DNA of 64,000 bases from an uncultured Bacteroidales bacterium (GCA_944326265.1 CALVDE010000002.1:186001-250000); one strand, 5' to 3'; shown: positions 33,158-42,368, counted from the stretch's first letter. Notes: generated from the sequence alone by a model not told the origin. Translations and numbers: made by a program.

Positions 33158-34684
33158 GTCGGGGAAGCGGTACTGGGCGGCTTCCGAAATATGCTCTGAC
33201 TTTATTATTTCGGAGGCCGACATGTCGGCTATGGTACGCGCTACTTTCAGCACCCGGACATAGCCCCTGGCCGAGAGACGGTAACTGTCCATAAGCCTCT
33301 GCAGAAGCCGTGCAGCATCCTCGCCGACCTTACAGAAACGCTGGAGATGAGACGGAAGCATCTGGGCATTGGTGAATATGCCTTCTCCGGCGAATCTCCG
33401 TGTCTGGACAGCCCTGACAGCAGCAACTCTCTCTGCCACCGTCCTGCTGCTTTCCCCAGAAGGAGACATCGACATAGAACGGCTGTCCACTGCCTTGACG
33501 TTGATATTCAAATCTATTCTGTCCATAAGCGGTCCTGACAGCCTGGAACGGTAACGGTGAATCATGGCCGGAGTACAGGTACATCTGCCGTCATCCTCCC
33601 CGGCATAACCGCAGGGACACGGGTTCATCGAGGCCACCAGCATGAACGAAGCCGGAAAATCCACCTTATACCTGGCCCTGGAAACTGTAATATGCCTGTC
33701 CTCCAGCGGCTGACGCAGGACCTCCAATGTAGCGGGCGCAAACTGAGCCACTTCGTCAAGATAAAGTATGCCGTTATGAGCCAGGGAGATCTCACCGGGA
33801 AGAGCCTTGCTGCCGCCGCCTACTACAGCCACCGTACTGGCCGTATGATGCGGGGCCCGGAAAGGCCGGCGGGTAAGCAGCCCCGTACTCTCATCCAGCA
33901 GTCCAGCCACAGAATACACCATGCTGGTCTCGACAGCCTCCCGTAGACTCATAGGAGGCAGAATAGAGGGCATACACTTCGACATCATGCTCTTGCCAGA
34001 GCCCGGCGGCCCGAAGAGCAGCACATTATGGCCTCCGGACGCAGCAATCTCCAGCCCGCGTCTGGCATAATACTGCCCCGCCACATCCGAGAGATCATAA
34101 TCCGGAGACACCGCCTCCGGACAATACCGCCTGCGCGGCACCTCATACTCAGAAGCAGATTCCTGACCGCCCAATACGACCGCCATCTCCTGTAGATCAG
34201 ACACCCCGTAGACCTTTATGTTTTCCGCCCATGAAGCCTCAACGGCAGATTCCCTGGGCAGCACCATGCAGCGGAATCCCATGGCCGCTGCCTTAACAGC
34301 CACCGGCAGTGCTCCGCGTATCTTCCTCAACCGACCGTCAAGAGCCAGCTCACCCATTATCAAGAATTTATCCGGCTCAGGGAAAAACATCTGTCCGGAT
34401 GCGGCCAGCATTGCCACAGCAATAGCCGCATCATAGCCCGAGCCTTCCTTCCTGATATCGGCCGGAGCCATATTGACGACTGTCTTCCGCCCCGGAATCG
34501 TATACCCGTTGCGCTGCATGGCCGTAGTGACCCTCAGCAGCGACTCACGCACCGCATTGTCAGGCAGACCGACTAGAAAGACTCCCACACCCGGGCTGAT
34601 GGATACTTCCACCGTCACCCTTACCACATCCAGGCCCACGCACGTTGCGCTGAATGTCCTGCACAAAGATCCGCTGTCACTCAT
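33152..34684 (-). CDS. YifB/ComM family Mg-chelatase-like AAA ATPase
   Basis: A 510-residue protein from ATG 34684; the longer frame to 34735 includes the promoter and is not used. Domains: N-terminal ChlI-like/Lon-protease-like domain (about 1-180), AAA+ core with Walker A FGPPGSGKSMM and Walker B LYLDEVAQF, a zinc-type segment MNPCPCGYAGEDDGRCTC and the C-terminal helical domain (RLSARGYVRVLKVARTIAD). Homologues (ComM) drive branch migration during natural transformation. comM is a known integration hotspot in other bacteria, and the AT-rich insert abuts its 3' end here. Confidence 0.93.
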   Translation of the reverse strand: MSDSGSLCRTFSATCVGLDVVRVTVEVSISPGVGVFLVGLPDNAVRESLLRVTTAMQRNGYTIPGRKTVVNMAPADIRKEGSGYDAAIAVAMLAASGQMFFPEPDKFLIMGELALDGRLRKIRGALPVAVKAAAMGFRCMVLPRESAVEASWAENIKVYGVSDLQEMAVVLGGQESASEYEVPRRRYCPEAVSPDYDLSDVAGQYYARRGLEIAASGGHNVLLFGPPGSGKSMMSKCMPSILPPMSLREAVETSMVYSVAGLLDESTGLLTRRPFRAPHHTASTVAVVGGGSKALPGEISLAHNGILYLDEVAQFAPATLEVLRQPLEDRHITVSRARYKVDFPASFMLVASMNPCPCGYAGEDDGRCTCTPAMIHRYRSRLSGPLMDRIDLNINVKAVDSRSMSMSPSGESSRTVAERVAAVRAVQTRRFAGEGIFTNAQMLPSHLQRFCKVGEDAARLLQRLMDSYRLSARGYVRVLKVARTIADMSASEIIKSEHISEAAQYRFPDN

Positions 34685-34704
34685 ATCTCCAATTTTTACC
34701 GGAG

Positions 34705-34712
34705 CAAAATTA
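34705..34712 (-). promoter_or_regulatory. -7 box of yifB
   Basis: Minus-strand TAATTTTG, perfect TAnnTTTG, 20 nt before the start codon. Confidence 0.55.
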
Positions 34713-34729
34713 ACTGACAGGAGACATCT

Positions 34730-34766
34730 CCGCAACTGCCGGACAGAAGTTTGTTGACAGTTGCGG
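34730..34766. repeat. Inverted repeat between waaA and yifB
   Basis: 9-bp arms CCGCAACTG (34730-34738) and CAGTTGCGG (34758-34766) with a 19-nt loop. On the plus strand it is followed by CTGTTTT; on the minus strand no T tract follows, so it is not a typical terminator for waaA. Confidence 0.5.
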
Positions 34767-34782
34767 CTGTTTTAAAAAAAGA

Positions 34783-36051
34783 TTATCTGTTTTTAAAAAT
34801 ATACTCTACAATTTTATCGGATGCACCGAGATGGCTTTCCACATACTGGGTACATATCAGCGAGAGACGCTCAAGGGTTTCAGATGACAGCAGCCATCTC
34901 TCCAGCACATCATGCAGCCCGTCACTGTCCTGAACACTCACCGCCCCTCCCAGGGCGATCAGGTCCTTCGCCTCCTGGAACTTGCTGTAATGCGGTCCGA
35001 AGACGACAGGGCAGCCGTAAATAGCCGCCTCCAGGATGTTATGGATTCCGGCTGACGAGAAGCCTCCGCCGACATACGCGAAACTTCCGTATTTGTATAT
35101 TTTGGGCAATATGCCGACACAGTCCACCACCAGGACATCCGCCTCCGCTGCCGCCCTGCTGTACTGCGCCGGATCTTTTCCCGCACATTCCGAATAGAAC
35201 AGCATTGTATACCCGTCGAATTCCTTTCTGATGCAGGCCATTCTGGAAGGGCCTACCTCATGCGGCACGAGTATCAGCCCGCATTCCGGAAGTCTTCTCA
35301 GGCACCTTGATATTATCTGTTCGTCACCTTCCCACGTACTTCCGGCCACCCATGTCTTCCTGCCCACTGTAAAAGCGTCCAATATATCATTGCGGGCGGT
35401 ATTGTCCCTGCTGATTGCAAGAACTCTGTCAAATCTGGTATCTCCGGCTATCACCACGTTGTCTATCCCCATGCGGGCAAGCAGCCGGCGCGACTCCTCG
35501 TTCTGCACAAAAAGCATGGTGTAACACCTCAGCACCCTGCGCATGAACGAGCCGTACCACTTGAAAAATATCTGGTTCTTACGGAATATAGCCGAGATTA
35601 TGTATGTGGGAACACCGCGCTTCTTCAGCTCCGTAAGATAATTGTACCAGAACTCATATTTGACGAAAATGGCAGTAGCCGGTCGGACCATGTCCAGGAA
35701 ACGTCTTACGTTTCTCACTGTGTCCATGGGCAGATACATGACCGCATCGGCGTACTCGAAATCCTTCCTGAGGACATAGCCTGACGGCGAGAAGAAAGTA
35801 ATCAGAATGAATTTATCCGGAGATTCCTTCCTAAGCCTTTCTATAAGAGGTCTTGCCTGCTCGAACTCTCCCACCGACGAGCAGTGGAACCAGACAGTCT
35901 CCCTGTCTCCATGGCCTTCCAGCCTCCCGGCAAGAGTCTTGAAAAGCTTTCTGCGGCCGGATACGAAAAGACGGGCCTTACTGTTCACAAGACCTGCCGC
36001 AGCCGCAGCCAGATAATATACGGATATGCCTATGCTGTATAGATATCGCAC
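34783..36051 (-). CDS. waaA: 3-deoxy-D-manno-octulosonic acid transferase
   Basis: A 422-residue GT30 enzyme that transfers Kdo to lipid A precursor at the inner membrane. An N-terminal membrane anchor (about residues 4-22) is followed by the GT-B fold: VWFHCSSVGEFEQARPLI, FFSPSGY, KYEFWYNYL, VAGSTWEGDEQII, PHEVG and the C-terminal YVGGGFSSAGIHNILEAAIYG. Full length. It fits with the acyltransferase at 4393 as part of lipid A-core assembly. Divergent from mlaE. Confidence 0.95.
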   Translation of the reverse strand: MRYLYSIGISVYYLAAAAAGLVNSKARLFVSGRRKLFKTLAGRLEGHGDRETVWFHCSSVGEFEQARPLIERLRKESPDKFILITFFSPSGYVLRKDFEYADAVMYLPMDTVRNVRRFLDMVRPATAIFVKYEFWYNYLTELKKRGVPTYIISAIFRKNQIFFKWYGSFMRRVLRCYTMLFVQNEESRRLLARMGIDNVVIAGDTRFDRVLAISRDNTARNDILDAFTVGRKTWVAGSTWEGDEQIISRCLRRLPECGLILVPHEVGPSRMACIRKEFDGYTMLFYSECAGKDPAQYSRAAAEADVLVVDCVGILPKIYKYGSFAYVGGGFSSAGIHNILEAAIYGCPVVFGPHYSKFQEAKDLIALGGAVSVQDSDGLHDVLERWLLSSETLERLSLICTQYVESHLGASDKIVEYIFKNR

Positions 36052-36075
36052 TTGTGCCGGTTATCAATTTATCCG

Positions 36076-36083
36076 CAAATATA
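36076..36083 (-). promoter_or_regulatory. -7 box of waaA
   Basis: Minus-strand TATATTTG, perfect TAnnTTTG, 24 nt before the start codon; divergent from the mlaE box 20 bp away. Confidence 0.6.
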
Positions 36084-36103
36084 TAAACAGATTCTAAAAT
36101 TAC

Positions 36104-36111
36104 TATCTTTG
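36104..36111 (+). promoter_or_regulatory. -7 box of mlaE-mlaF
   Basis: TATCTTTG, perfect TAnnTTTG, 35 nt before the TTG start; no clear -33. Confidence 0.55.
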
Positions 36112-36146
36112 AGGAAAGTTTCTACTCACATATAAATACTTGTACC

Positions 36147-36890
36147 TTGATAAAGAACTTTTTACAGGAAACAGGCAGATATCTGCTGTTCCTCAGGCTC
36201 GTATTCAAGAGGCCCGAGAAATGGAAGCTGTCCATCAGACAGTTCTTTACTGAAGCCGACAAGCTGGTGGTCAACTCCATTCCGCTTATCGCGCTCATAT
36301 CCGTTTTCATCGGAGCCGTACTGGTCATACAGACCGCCAACAACATGACATCTCCCTTCCTGCCGAAAATGTACATAGGATACATGGCCCGGGAATCACT
36401 GGTCCTGGAATTCTGCTCCACCATGGTCTGCCTCATCCTGGCCGGCAAGATCGGCTCAAGCATATCGTCAGAAACAGGCACCATGCGCATCACCGAACAG
36501 ATTGACGCCATGGAGATGATGGGCATCAATTCCGCCAATTTCCTTGTAATGCCCAAGATTCTGTCAACCACCCTGCTCAATCCGCTGCTCACGCTCATGA
36601 GCATCTTCGTGGGCCTGCTCGGAGGTTATCTAATCGTCGCACTGACAGGCATGATAAAAGTTTCCGACTACATAACCGGTATACGGTTCGCCTTTAACGG
36701 CTACTACATCACGTACAGCCTTATCAAGACAGCTGTTTTCAGTTTTATAATCAGCTCGATATCCGCCTATTACGGATATTATGCCAAAGGAGGGTCGCTC
36801 GGAGTCGGACGCTCGTCCACCAAGGCCATCGTAGTCGCAAGTGCCCTGATACTTATCTTCAACCTTATACTGACCAGAATAATGCTCTAG
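36147..36890 (+). CDS. mlaE: MlaE-type lipid-transport permease
   Basis: A 247-residue multi-span permease of the MlaE/YrbE family. The frame starts at TTG 36147, with no upstream in-frame ATG in the leader, so a TTG start is likely. Signature segments: LVVNSIPLIALISVFIGAVL, LVLEFCSTMVCLILAGKIGS, EQIDAMEMMGIN and the C-terminal ASALILIFNLILTRIML. It pairs with the ATPase encoded 2 bp downstream to move phospholipids between the inner membrane and periplasm. The substrate-binding MlaD subunit is not encoded here. Confidence 0.93.
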   Translation: MIKNFLQETGRYLLFLRLVFKRPEKWKLSIRQFFTEADKLVVNSIPLIALISVFIGAVLVIQTANNMTSPFLPKMYIGYMARESLVLEFCSTMVCLILAGKIGSSISSETGTMRITEQIDAMEMMGINSANFLVMPKILSTTLLNPLLTLMSIFVGLLGGYLIVALTGMIKVSDYITGIRFAFNGYYITYSLIKTAVFSFIISSISAYYGYYAKGGSLGVGRSSTKAIVVASALILIFNLILTRIML

Positions 36891-36892
36891 CC

Positions 36893-37669
36893 ATGATTAC
36901 TGTCCGACACCTGTACAAATACTTCAACGGCAAGCCGGCCATCAGTGACATATCAGTGCAGTTCAAGCCTGGCGAGTGCTCCCTCGTAATCGGTGCAAGC
37001 GGTTCTGGGAAAACGGTACTGATGAAATCCGTCACCGGACTGCTGGAACCGGACGAAGGAGAAGTGCTCTTCGGAGACACTGCCTACAACAAGCTTCCGT
37101 TCAGGGAGAAAAAAAGGACCCGCAGCCGTATGGGAATGCTGTTCCAGGGCAGTGCCCTGTTCGATTTCGCCACAGCCCAGGAGAACGTGATGTTTCCGCT
37201 CAATTTCTTCTCGGACATGAGCAGGAAAGAAAAACTGGAACGGGTCAACTTCTGCCTGAGCCGGGTAGGTCTTGAAAACATCAACGACAAATACCCGTCG
37301 GAGCTTTCCGGCGGAATGCAGAAGAGAGTCGGCATAGCGCGGGCCATTGTCCTCAATCCTGATTATCTTTTCTGCGACGAGCCCAATTCCGGCCTGGACC
37401 CGCACACTGCCGTAATGATTGACCGGCTTATACAGGAGATTACCAGAGAATACAACATCACCACCATTATCAACACCCACGACATGAACTCTGTCATGGA
37501 AATAGGAGACAAGGTGGTATTCATCCATCACGGAATCAAGATGTGGGAAGGCAGCAGCTCCGACATCATGCTGTCCGAAAACAAGGAACTGGAAGATTTT
37601 ATCTTCGCGTCAAGGATGGCAAAGGAGCTCAAGCTCAGATATGGAAACGCAGGCCGAGCTCAAGATTGA
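36893..37669 (+). CDS. mlaF: MlaF-type ABC transporter ATP-binding protein
   Basis: A 258-residue ABC ATPase. Walker A GASGSGKTVLM, Q-loop LFQGSALFDF, signature LSGGMQKRVGIARAI, Walker B YLFCDEPNSGLDP and H-loop NTHDMNSV are intact. The FDFATAQENVMFPL segment is typical of MlaF. It powers the MlaE permease. Instead of mlaD the next gene is the convergent barrel protein, whose 3' end overlaps mlaF by 35 bp. Confidence 0.95.
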   Translation: MITVRHLYKYFNGKPAISDISVQFKPGECSLVIGASGSGKTVLMKSVTGLLEPDEGEVLFGDTAYNKLPFREKKRTRSRMGMLFQGSALFDFATAQENVMFPLNFFSDMSRKEKLERVNFCLSRVGLENINDKYPSELSGGMQKRVGIARAIVLNPDYLFCDEPNSGLDPHTAVMIDRLIQEITREYNITTIINTHDMNSVMEIGDKVVFIHHGIKMWEGSSSDIMLSENKELEDFIFASRMAKELKLRYGNAGRAQD

Positions 37670-38825
37670 ACTGGAGCGGCTGCTCTGTTCTGACCGAATA
37701 CGGCTGCCCGCAGTCGAAGAAATATGTCAGTCGCGGATCGACATACAGGCCCAGAAAATCCAGGAAACGGTATTCCAGTCCGAGACCTATGTTGGCCGAC
37801 CATTGAACACCATGCGGATCAAATGATTTCCGGTATTTAGAGCCGTAAAGGTCAGTTATGTCGCACGTCATCCTCACGGCACGCTCCACCATGCATCCGG
37901 CATTGGCATAGAATGACAGCTTGTCGCCGGAAAGAATATTCACATAAAAATTAATAGGAACTCCTATATAATGAATTGACTGGTGCACCGAACCCTGATA
38001 GCGGTTGTCAGCAGAAGCGTTCACAAGTGCCTCGTAGTCGCTGATAAGGAAAGTATAATTGAATCCCAGTCCGACTCCGAGCCTGTCGTTCAGGAAAGAA
38101 TACTTCAGTTCAAGTCCCACCGACACCGGAAAATAATGACGGATATCATATACCGGAACAATTCCTGACATACCGGACTGTCCCGTCGCACCCCAGGTGT
38201 AGCTCGGCTGCGAGAAGTCCACATTGCCCGCCGCATCCGTAGGCGACATCAGACCGCTGGCCGCAATGGAGAATGACGGCCGCTTCCTCTCTTTTTCCGC
38301 ATCGGAGGTTCCGGCCATCGCCAGATAATCAACGGACGGACTGTAATCGTATATCGACGGAACGGTGCTCACTGCCGCAGGCGTTTCCCGAACCGGCTCC
38401 CGCACCCCGGTATCCTGTTCATGCCCGCTTCCGTTCCCGGGTACGGGGACCACTCTTCTGAGAAGACCGTACGCCGTACCGGCATCAGCTGTGGAGACGA
38501 CATGTGTTTCCGGCCTGCTGCTGATTATTCTCCCGTGGGATGCCCGCACAAGCTGCACGGTCTCCTGCTCCGGAGCTGTCTCCGTCACTACCGCAATGGT
38601 ATTCTCAGGAACCGTTTCCATACCGTCATTGAATCTGACGGCAGTGAAAACACCAACGGCCACCGCTGCGGCTGCGGCCGAATAATAAAGAACCCGGCGC
38701 CGGAGAGTCATTCTCCTGCGTCGGTTGAGGTCCGATTCTATCCTGTCCCAAAGATCCGTATCCGGAGCCTCCGAGCAGGAATCAACCAGTTCCTTTATCT
38801 TCCTGTCAAACAATTCGTCTTTCAT
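37635..38825 (-). CDS. Anti-sigma-like N terminus fused to an outer-membrane beta-barrel
   Basis: A 396-residue protein; start ATG 38825 overlaps the sigma-factor stop (ATGA), preferred to 38864. Residues 1-44 are short, charged and cytoplasmic-looking (DLWDRIESDLNRRRRM), as in Bacteroidota anti-sigma regions. Residues about 45-63 are one membrane helix (LYYSAAAAAVAVGVFTAV). A long Pro/Thr/Glu linker (64-165) leads to a C-terminal beta-barrel (about 180-396) of alternating hydrophobic strands ending in LQFNLELGLRFHI. The layout implies one protein linking the inner and outer membranes and controlling the partner sigma factor. Barrel identity (PorT/OmpW-like) is uncertain. Confidence 0.75.
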   Translation of the reverse strand: MKDELFDRKIKELVDSCSEAPDTDLWDRIESDLNRRRRMTLRRRVLYYSAAAAAVAVGVFTAVRFNDGMETVPENTIAVVTETAPEQETVQLVRASHGRIISSRPETHVVSTADAGTAYGLLRRVVPVPGNGSGHEQDTGVREPVRETPAAVSTVPSIYDYSPSVDYLAMAGTSDAEKERKRPSFSIAASGLMSPTDAAGNVDFSQPSYTWGATGQSGMSGIVPVYDIRHYFPVSVGLELKYSFLNDRLGVGLGFNYTFLISDYEALVNASADNRYQGSVHQSIHYIGVPINFYVNILSGDKLSFYANAGCMVERAVRMTCDITDLYGSKYRKSFDPHGVQWSANIGLGLEYRFLDFLGLYVDPRLTYFFDCGQPYSVRTEQPLQFNLELGLRFHI

Positions 38826-39382
38826 CTCCTGTCTTTTATATCCCGCAGTCTTTCCTGCAGCCATGTCCTCGCTCTGCTGAGCTGGGATCTCGAAGTGCCT
38901 TCGGATATTCCCAGGATTTTAGAAATCTCCTGGTGGGAATACCCTTCGACGACATTCATGTTGAACACCAGCCTGAATCCCTCAGGCATTTCCGATATCA
39001 TCCGGACTATGTCCTTCCCGCCGATCCCTGACAATATGTCGTCATCACTTGTCACTTTCCACGCAACCGTATCCGCATCAACTGTTTCCTTCAGCACATC
39101 GGGCTTTCTGAGCCTCATAAGGGCCGTGGTCACAAACACCCTGCGCATCCAGCCCTCCAGTGAGCCGGAGAAAGTGAAGGAACTTATCTTGGAGAACACA
39201 GTGACGAATCCCTCCTGGAGCAGATCCCTGGCCTCCTCCCTGTCCCTGGCATACCTCAGGCAAATGGGGAACATACGGGAAGAATACTTCTCGTATAAGG
39301 CTCTCTGAGCCCTTCTGTCCTGTTCCCGGCATCCCAGAACCAGTCCTTCATCAGTTGTGGGGTCAAATCTGACTGACGGCAT
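38822..39382 (-). CDS. ECF-type RNA polymerase sigma factor
   Basis: A 186-residue sigma-70 family protein. Region 2 (about residues 25-75: RALYEKYSSRMFPICLRYA, DREEARDLLQEGF) binds core polymerase and the -10 element. Region 4 (about 130-175: EGYSHQEISKILGISEGTSR) is the -35-binding helix-turn-helix. It is translationally coupled to the downstream anti-sigma/barrel gene. A perfect -7 box 20 nt upstream of the start suggests housekeeping control. The regulon is unknown. Confidence 0.93.
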   Translation of the reverse strand: MPSVRFDPTTDEGLVLGCREQDRRAQRALYEKYSSRMFPICLRYARDREEARDLLQEGFVTVFSKISSFTFSGSLEGWMRRVFVTTALMRLRKPDVLKETVDADTVAWKVTSDDDILSGIGGKDIVRMISEMPEGFRLVFNMNVVEGYSHQEISKILGISEGTSRSQLSRARTWLQERLRDIKDRR

Positions 39383-39402
39383 TCTTCTTTACTTATTAGA
39401 TG

Positions 39403-39410
39403 CAAAAATA
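39403..39410 (-). promoter_or_regulatory. -7 box of the sigma-factor operon
   Basis: Minus-strand TATTTTTG, perfect TAnnTTTG. Confidence 0.55.
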
Positions 39411-39416
39411 ATTCAA

Positions 39417-39451
39417 TTTGCTGCATCTTCGGCTTGAATATTGTATCTTTG
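39417..39451 (+). promoter_or_regulatory. Promoter of the TPR/EnvC operon
   Basis: -33 TTTG (39417-39420) and perfect -7 TATCTTTG (39444-39451), but the spacing is 23 nt, longer than the usual 19-21. Confidence 0.55.
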
Positions 39452-39476
39452 TCCGGACATATACTGACACATCAAC

Positions 39477-41183
39477 ATGAGAGCAGCTTTACTGACAATC
39501 GTTTTCGCGGTTTTCGCCTCCATTGCTCCGGCCCTCGCCGCCACGGTCCATGAGAAAGACAGCACCGGCTCCGGAGACTACTTCATCGAAGGTGTCCGCG
39601 AATATTGTGCCGGAGACTACAGGACCGCCGGAGACTTACTGGCCCTGAGCCTGGAGGAAGACCCGGAAAACGATGCCGCCTGCTACTATCTGGCCCTGAT
39701 AATGCTTTCCGACAACGATACTGACAAGGCCCTGGCTTTTCTTGAGAGGGCATCCTCGCTGGACCCTTCCAACCAATGGTACAGGCTCACCGCCGCCAGG
39801 ATATTCACGGGCATCGGAGAGAACGGACAGGCTGCGGAAATCCTTCAGGAACTGATTGACACAGATCCGGGCAAAAGCGAATACTATTACGAATTGACAG
39901 ACATCCTTGTCCGCAACAACGACCTTGACAAGGCACTCGAGACCCTCGGAAAGATCGAGCAGCTGCGCGGTGTCTCAGAGGTAACGGCCAACGCAAGATA
40001 CGAGATTCTCATGCGCCAGGGCAGACTAGACGAGGCGGAACAGGCCGCCAAAGTTCTCGACTCTGACTTCCCGTCTCCGCACACAGCCCTGCTGCTGGGA
40101 GACCTGTACAAGTCCAGGTATGATGATTCCACAGCCCTGCAGTACTACAGACGCGCCCTGGAGATGGACCCGGATTTCACACCCGCCTATTTCGGCATAG
40201 CCGAGACCTGCCGCATGAGACGGGATTTCTTCGGATTCTTCAAGAACATCAATGTCTTCCTGTCCAGTCCTGAGATGAGCCCGACAATGAAAGCGGACTA
40301 CATTCAGGAAATAATCTTCGCATCAGGAATGGTTCCGGTATTCAGGCCGCAGGTAGACACGCTGATCATCTGCACGCTCAACGCCCATCCGTCCGACACG
40401 GCCATTCTGGTGCTGGCAGGAAGCTATTTCGCTGCCGTTGACAGTTCCGACAAAGGCATGGAAATACTCCGGCGCAACATGGAGCTGCACCCGGATGTCC
40501 GCTCGGCCCGTTCGGCCTACATGGGGCAGCTCTACTACCGGCAGCAATGGGACACCCTGATACCTGTTGCCGCCGAGACCGTCCGTCTGTTCCCGGACGA
40601 CTACCCCCTCGCAGAGCTGCTGGCCGTAGCCTACTGGCAGAGCGGCCGGATTCAGGACGCGATAGAAGTATATCTTCACATCCTCAGGCATCTCCCTGAA
40701 GGACATCCGATGACAATAAACTGCTGCGCCTGCCTGGGAGACCTCTATCATGAAGCCGGCAACAGCCGCAAGGCCTACTCCTATTATGAAAAAGGTCTGA
40801 AAATCGACGACAACTACAACCCCATCCTCAACAACTACGCCTACTTTCTCAGCGAAGAAAGGCGCAATCTCAAGAAAGCAGTGGAAATGAGCCGGAAGAC
40901 AGTGCTCAACGAACCGGAGAACTCCACATACCTGGACACATACGGATGGCTGATGTACCTGACCGGAGAATACGAGGAAGCCGAGAAATATCTCAAGAAA
41001 GCCATGATTTACGGAGGCAAGGAAAGTGCCGTGATACTGGACCACTATGCCGAAGCACTGTTCGCCCTCAAGAAATACAATCTTGCATTCCTTTATTGGA
41101 GCAATGCCGACAAACTGGACCCCGGTCTCGGCCTGAGCAGAAAAATCGCCGAGCGCAGAGAAGAAAGCAACAGGAAAAGATGA
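39477..41183 (+). CDS. Tetratricopeptide-repeat protein, exported
   Basis: A 568-residue protein with a signal peptide (residues 1-21, ending ALAA) and roughly ten TPR units along its length, for example DPSNQWYRLTAARIFTGIGE, GRLDEAEQAAKVL, YYRRALEMDPDFTPAYFGIA and TGEYEEAEKYLKKAM. TPR proteins scaffold complexes; this one probably works in the periplasm. Its stop overlaps the start of the EnvC-like gene (ATGA at 41180-41183), suggesting a shared role in envelope or septal peptidoglycan assembly. Direct function unknown. Confidence 0.9.
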   Translation: MRAALLTIVFAVFASIAPALAATVHEKDSTGSGDYFIEGVREYCAGDYRTAGDLLALSLEEDPENDAACYYLALIMLSDNDTDKALAFLERASSLDPSNQWYRLTAARIFTGIGENGQAAEILQELIDTDPGKSEYYYELTDILVRNNDLDKALETLGKIEQLRGVSEVTANARYEILMRQGRLDEAEQAAKVLDSDFPSPHTALLLGDLYKSRYDDSTALQYYRRALEMDPDFTPAYFGIAETCRMRRDFFGFFKNINVFLSSPEMSPTMKADYIQEIIFASGMVPVFRPQVDTLIICTLNAHPSDTAILVLAGSYFAAVDSSDKGMEILRRNMELHPDVRSARSAYMGQLYYRQQWDTLIPVAAETVRLFPDDYPLAELLAVAYWQSGRIQDAIEVYLHILRHLPEGHPMTINCCACLGDLYHEAGNSRKAYSYYEKGLKIDDNYNPILNNYAYFLSEERRNLKKAVEMSRKTVLNEPENSTYLDTYGWLMYLTGEYEEAEKYLKKAMIYGGKESAVILDHYAEALFALKKYNLAFLYWSNADKLDPGLGLSRKIAERREESNRKR

Positions 41184-42349
41184 GACATCTGGCCGTCATA
41201 TTGACCGTAATGCTGGCGACTCTGTCCGTATCAGCCCAGGACATCAGCCGCCAGAAAGAGCGCAAAAAGCAGATTGAGGAAGAAATCAACCTCATCGACA
41301 AACAGCTGGCCACGAACCGCGACAAACGTCAGGAAAGTCTCAACACCCTCATCCTGACCCGACGCAAGCTGAACGCCAGAAAAGAACTGATCTCGCAGCT
41401 GGATGACGACATCCGTGGATACGATATGTCGATAGAAAGCACGGACCGCCTTATCCACAGGCTCAATGCCAGACTCGACACCCTTATGGAATACCACGCC
41501 GGATTGATAAGAGGCGCATACAAGACCCGCGACACACAAGTCTGGCTCATATATATTCTCTCCAGCAAGGACATCAGCCAGGGACTCCGCCGCTGGTCGT
41601 ATTTGAAAAATATCTCCGCGTCCGTCCGGGAACAGGCTCTGCAGATAGAAGACACAAGGGCACAGCTTCAGACAGAGAACCTGCGCCTGTCCGAACTGAA
41701 AGCCCGGTCCGTAAGCACCCGTCAGGAGCGGGAAAAGGAACGTGAGATCCTGTCGGAGGAGGAAAGGAAGATGAACAACATGGTGATCCAGCTTTCCAAA
41801 GAGGAAAAAACCATGAAAAAGCAGCTGGAGCAGATGCAGAAAGAAGTAGAACGGCTCAACAAGGAAATCGAGCGGATACTCGCCGAGACCGTAAGACAGC
41901 AGCAGTCGGACAAAGGACAGAGTGTGGACTACGCCCTGTCAGCAAAATTCGGAGAAAATAAAGGCAAGCTGCCATGGCCTGTCAAAGGCGGTATCGTGAT
42001 ACAGAAATTCGGACAGACCTACCATCCTGTTTTCAAACAGCTCAAGATGCCTTACAACAACGGCATCAACATATCGGCAGCAGCCGGAAGCAACGCCAGC
42101 GCAGTATTCGACGGAGTCGTAAAACAGATTCTCGTCATGCCCGGCTATGACCAGTGCGTCCTCGTCCAGCACGGCGAGTACTTCACTTTCTACTGCAAGC
42201 TCAGGCAGGTCTTCGTCAAAAGAGGCGACACCGTATCCACAGGAGACCGCATCGGCCAGATCAGCCTCAATGACGACGGCAATGCCGAACTGCACTTTCA
42301 GCTGTGGAAGGGCACCGAAAAGCAGAATCCGGAAAACTGGCTGCGTTAA
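41180..42349 (+). CDS. EnvC-like murein hydrolase activator (degenerate M23/LytM domain)
   Basis: A 389-residue periplasmic protein starting at ATG 41180 (the longer frame lies inside the TPR gene). Signal peptide 1-20; long coiled coil (about 20-255), rich in Glu, Lys, Arg; C-terminal LytM domain (about 275-389: LPWPVKGGIVIQKFGQTYHP to NAELHFQLWKG). Zinc ligands of active M23 peptidases are mostly replaced: NNGINI where HxGxD is expected, YCKL for YxHL and ELHF for HLHF. That is the state of EnvC, which activates amidases rather than cutting itself. Confidence 0.9.
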   Translation: MRHLAVILTVMLATLSVSAQDISRQKERKKQIEEEINLIDKQLATNRDKRQESLNTLILTRRKLNARKELISQLDDDIRGYDMSIESTDRLIHRLNARLDTLMEYHAGLIRGAYKTRDTQVWLIYILSSKDISQGLRRWSYLKNISASVREQALQIEDTRAQLQTENLRLSELKARSVSTRQEREKEREILSEEERKMNNMVIQLSKEEKTMKKQLEQMQKEVERLNKEIERILAETVRQQQSDKGQSVDYALSAKFGENKGKLPWPVKGGIVIQKFGQTYHPVFKQLKMPYNNGINISAAAGSNASAVFDGVVKQILVMPGYDQCVLVQHGEYFTFYCKLRQVFVKRGDTVSTGDRIGQISLNDDGNAELHFQLWKGTEKQNPENWLR

Positions 42350-42368
42350 ATCCTCTATACGGCAATCA

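Noticed and set aside
34730-34766. Hairpin as the waaA terminator
   Set aside because: On the minus strand no T tract follows the stem; only the plus strand shows TTTT, where no gene ends.
41939-42295. Active M23 peptidase in the EnvC-like protein
   Set aside because: Zinc ligands are replaced (NNGINI, YCKL, ELHF), so an activator role is more likely.
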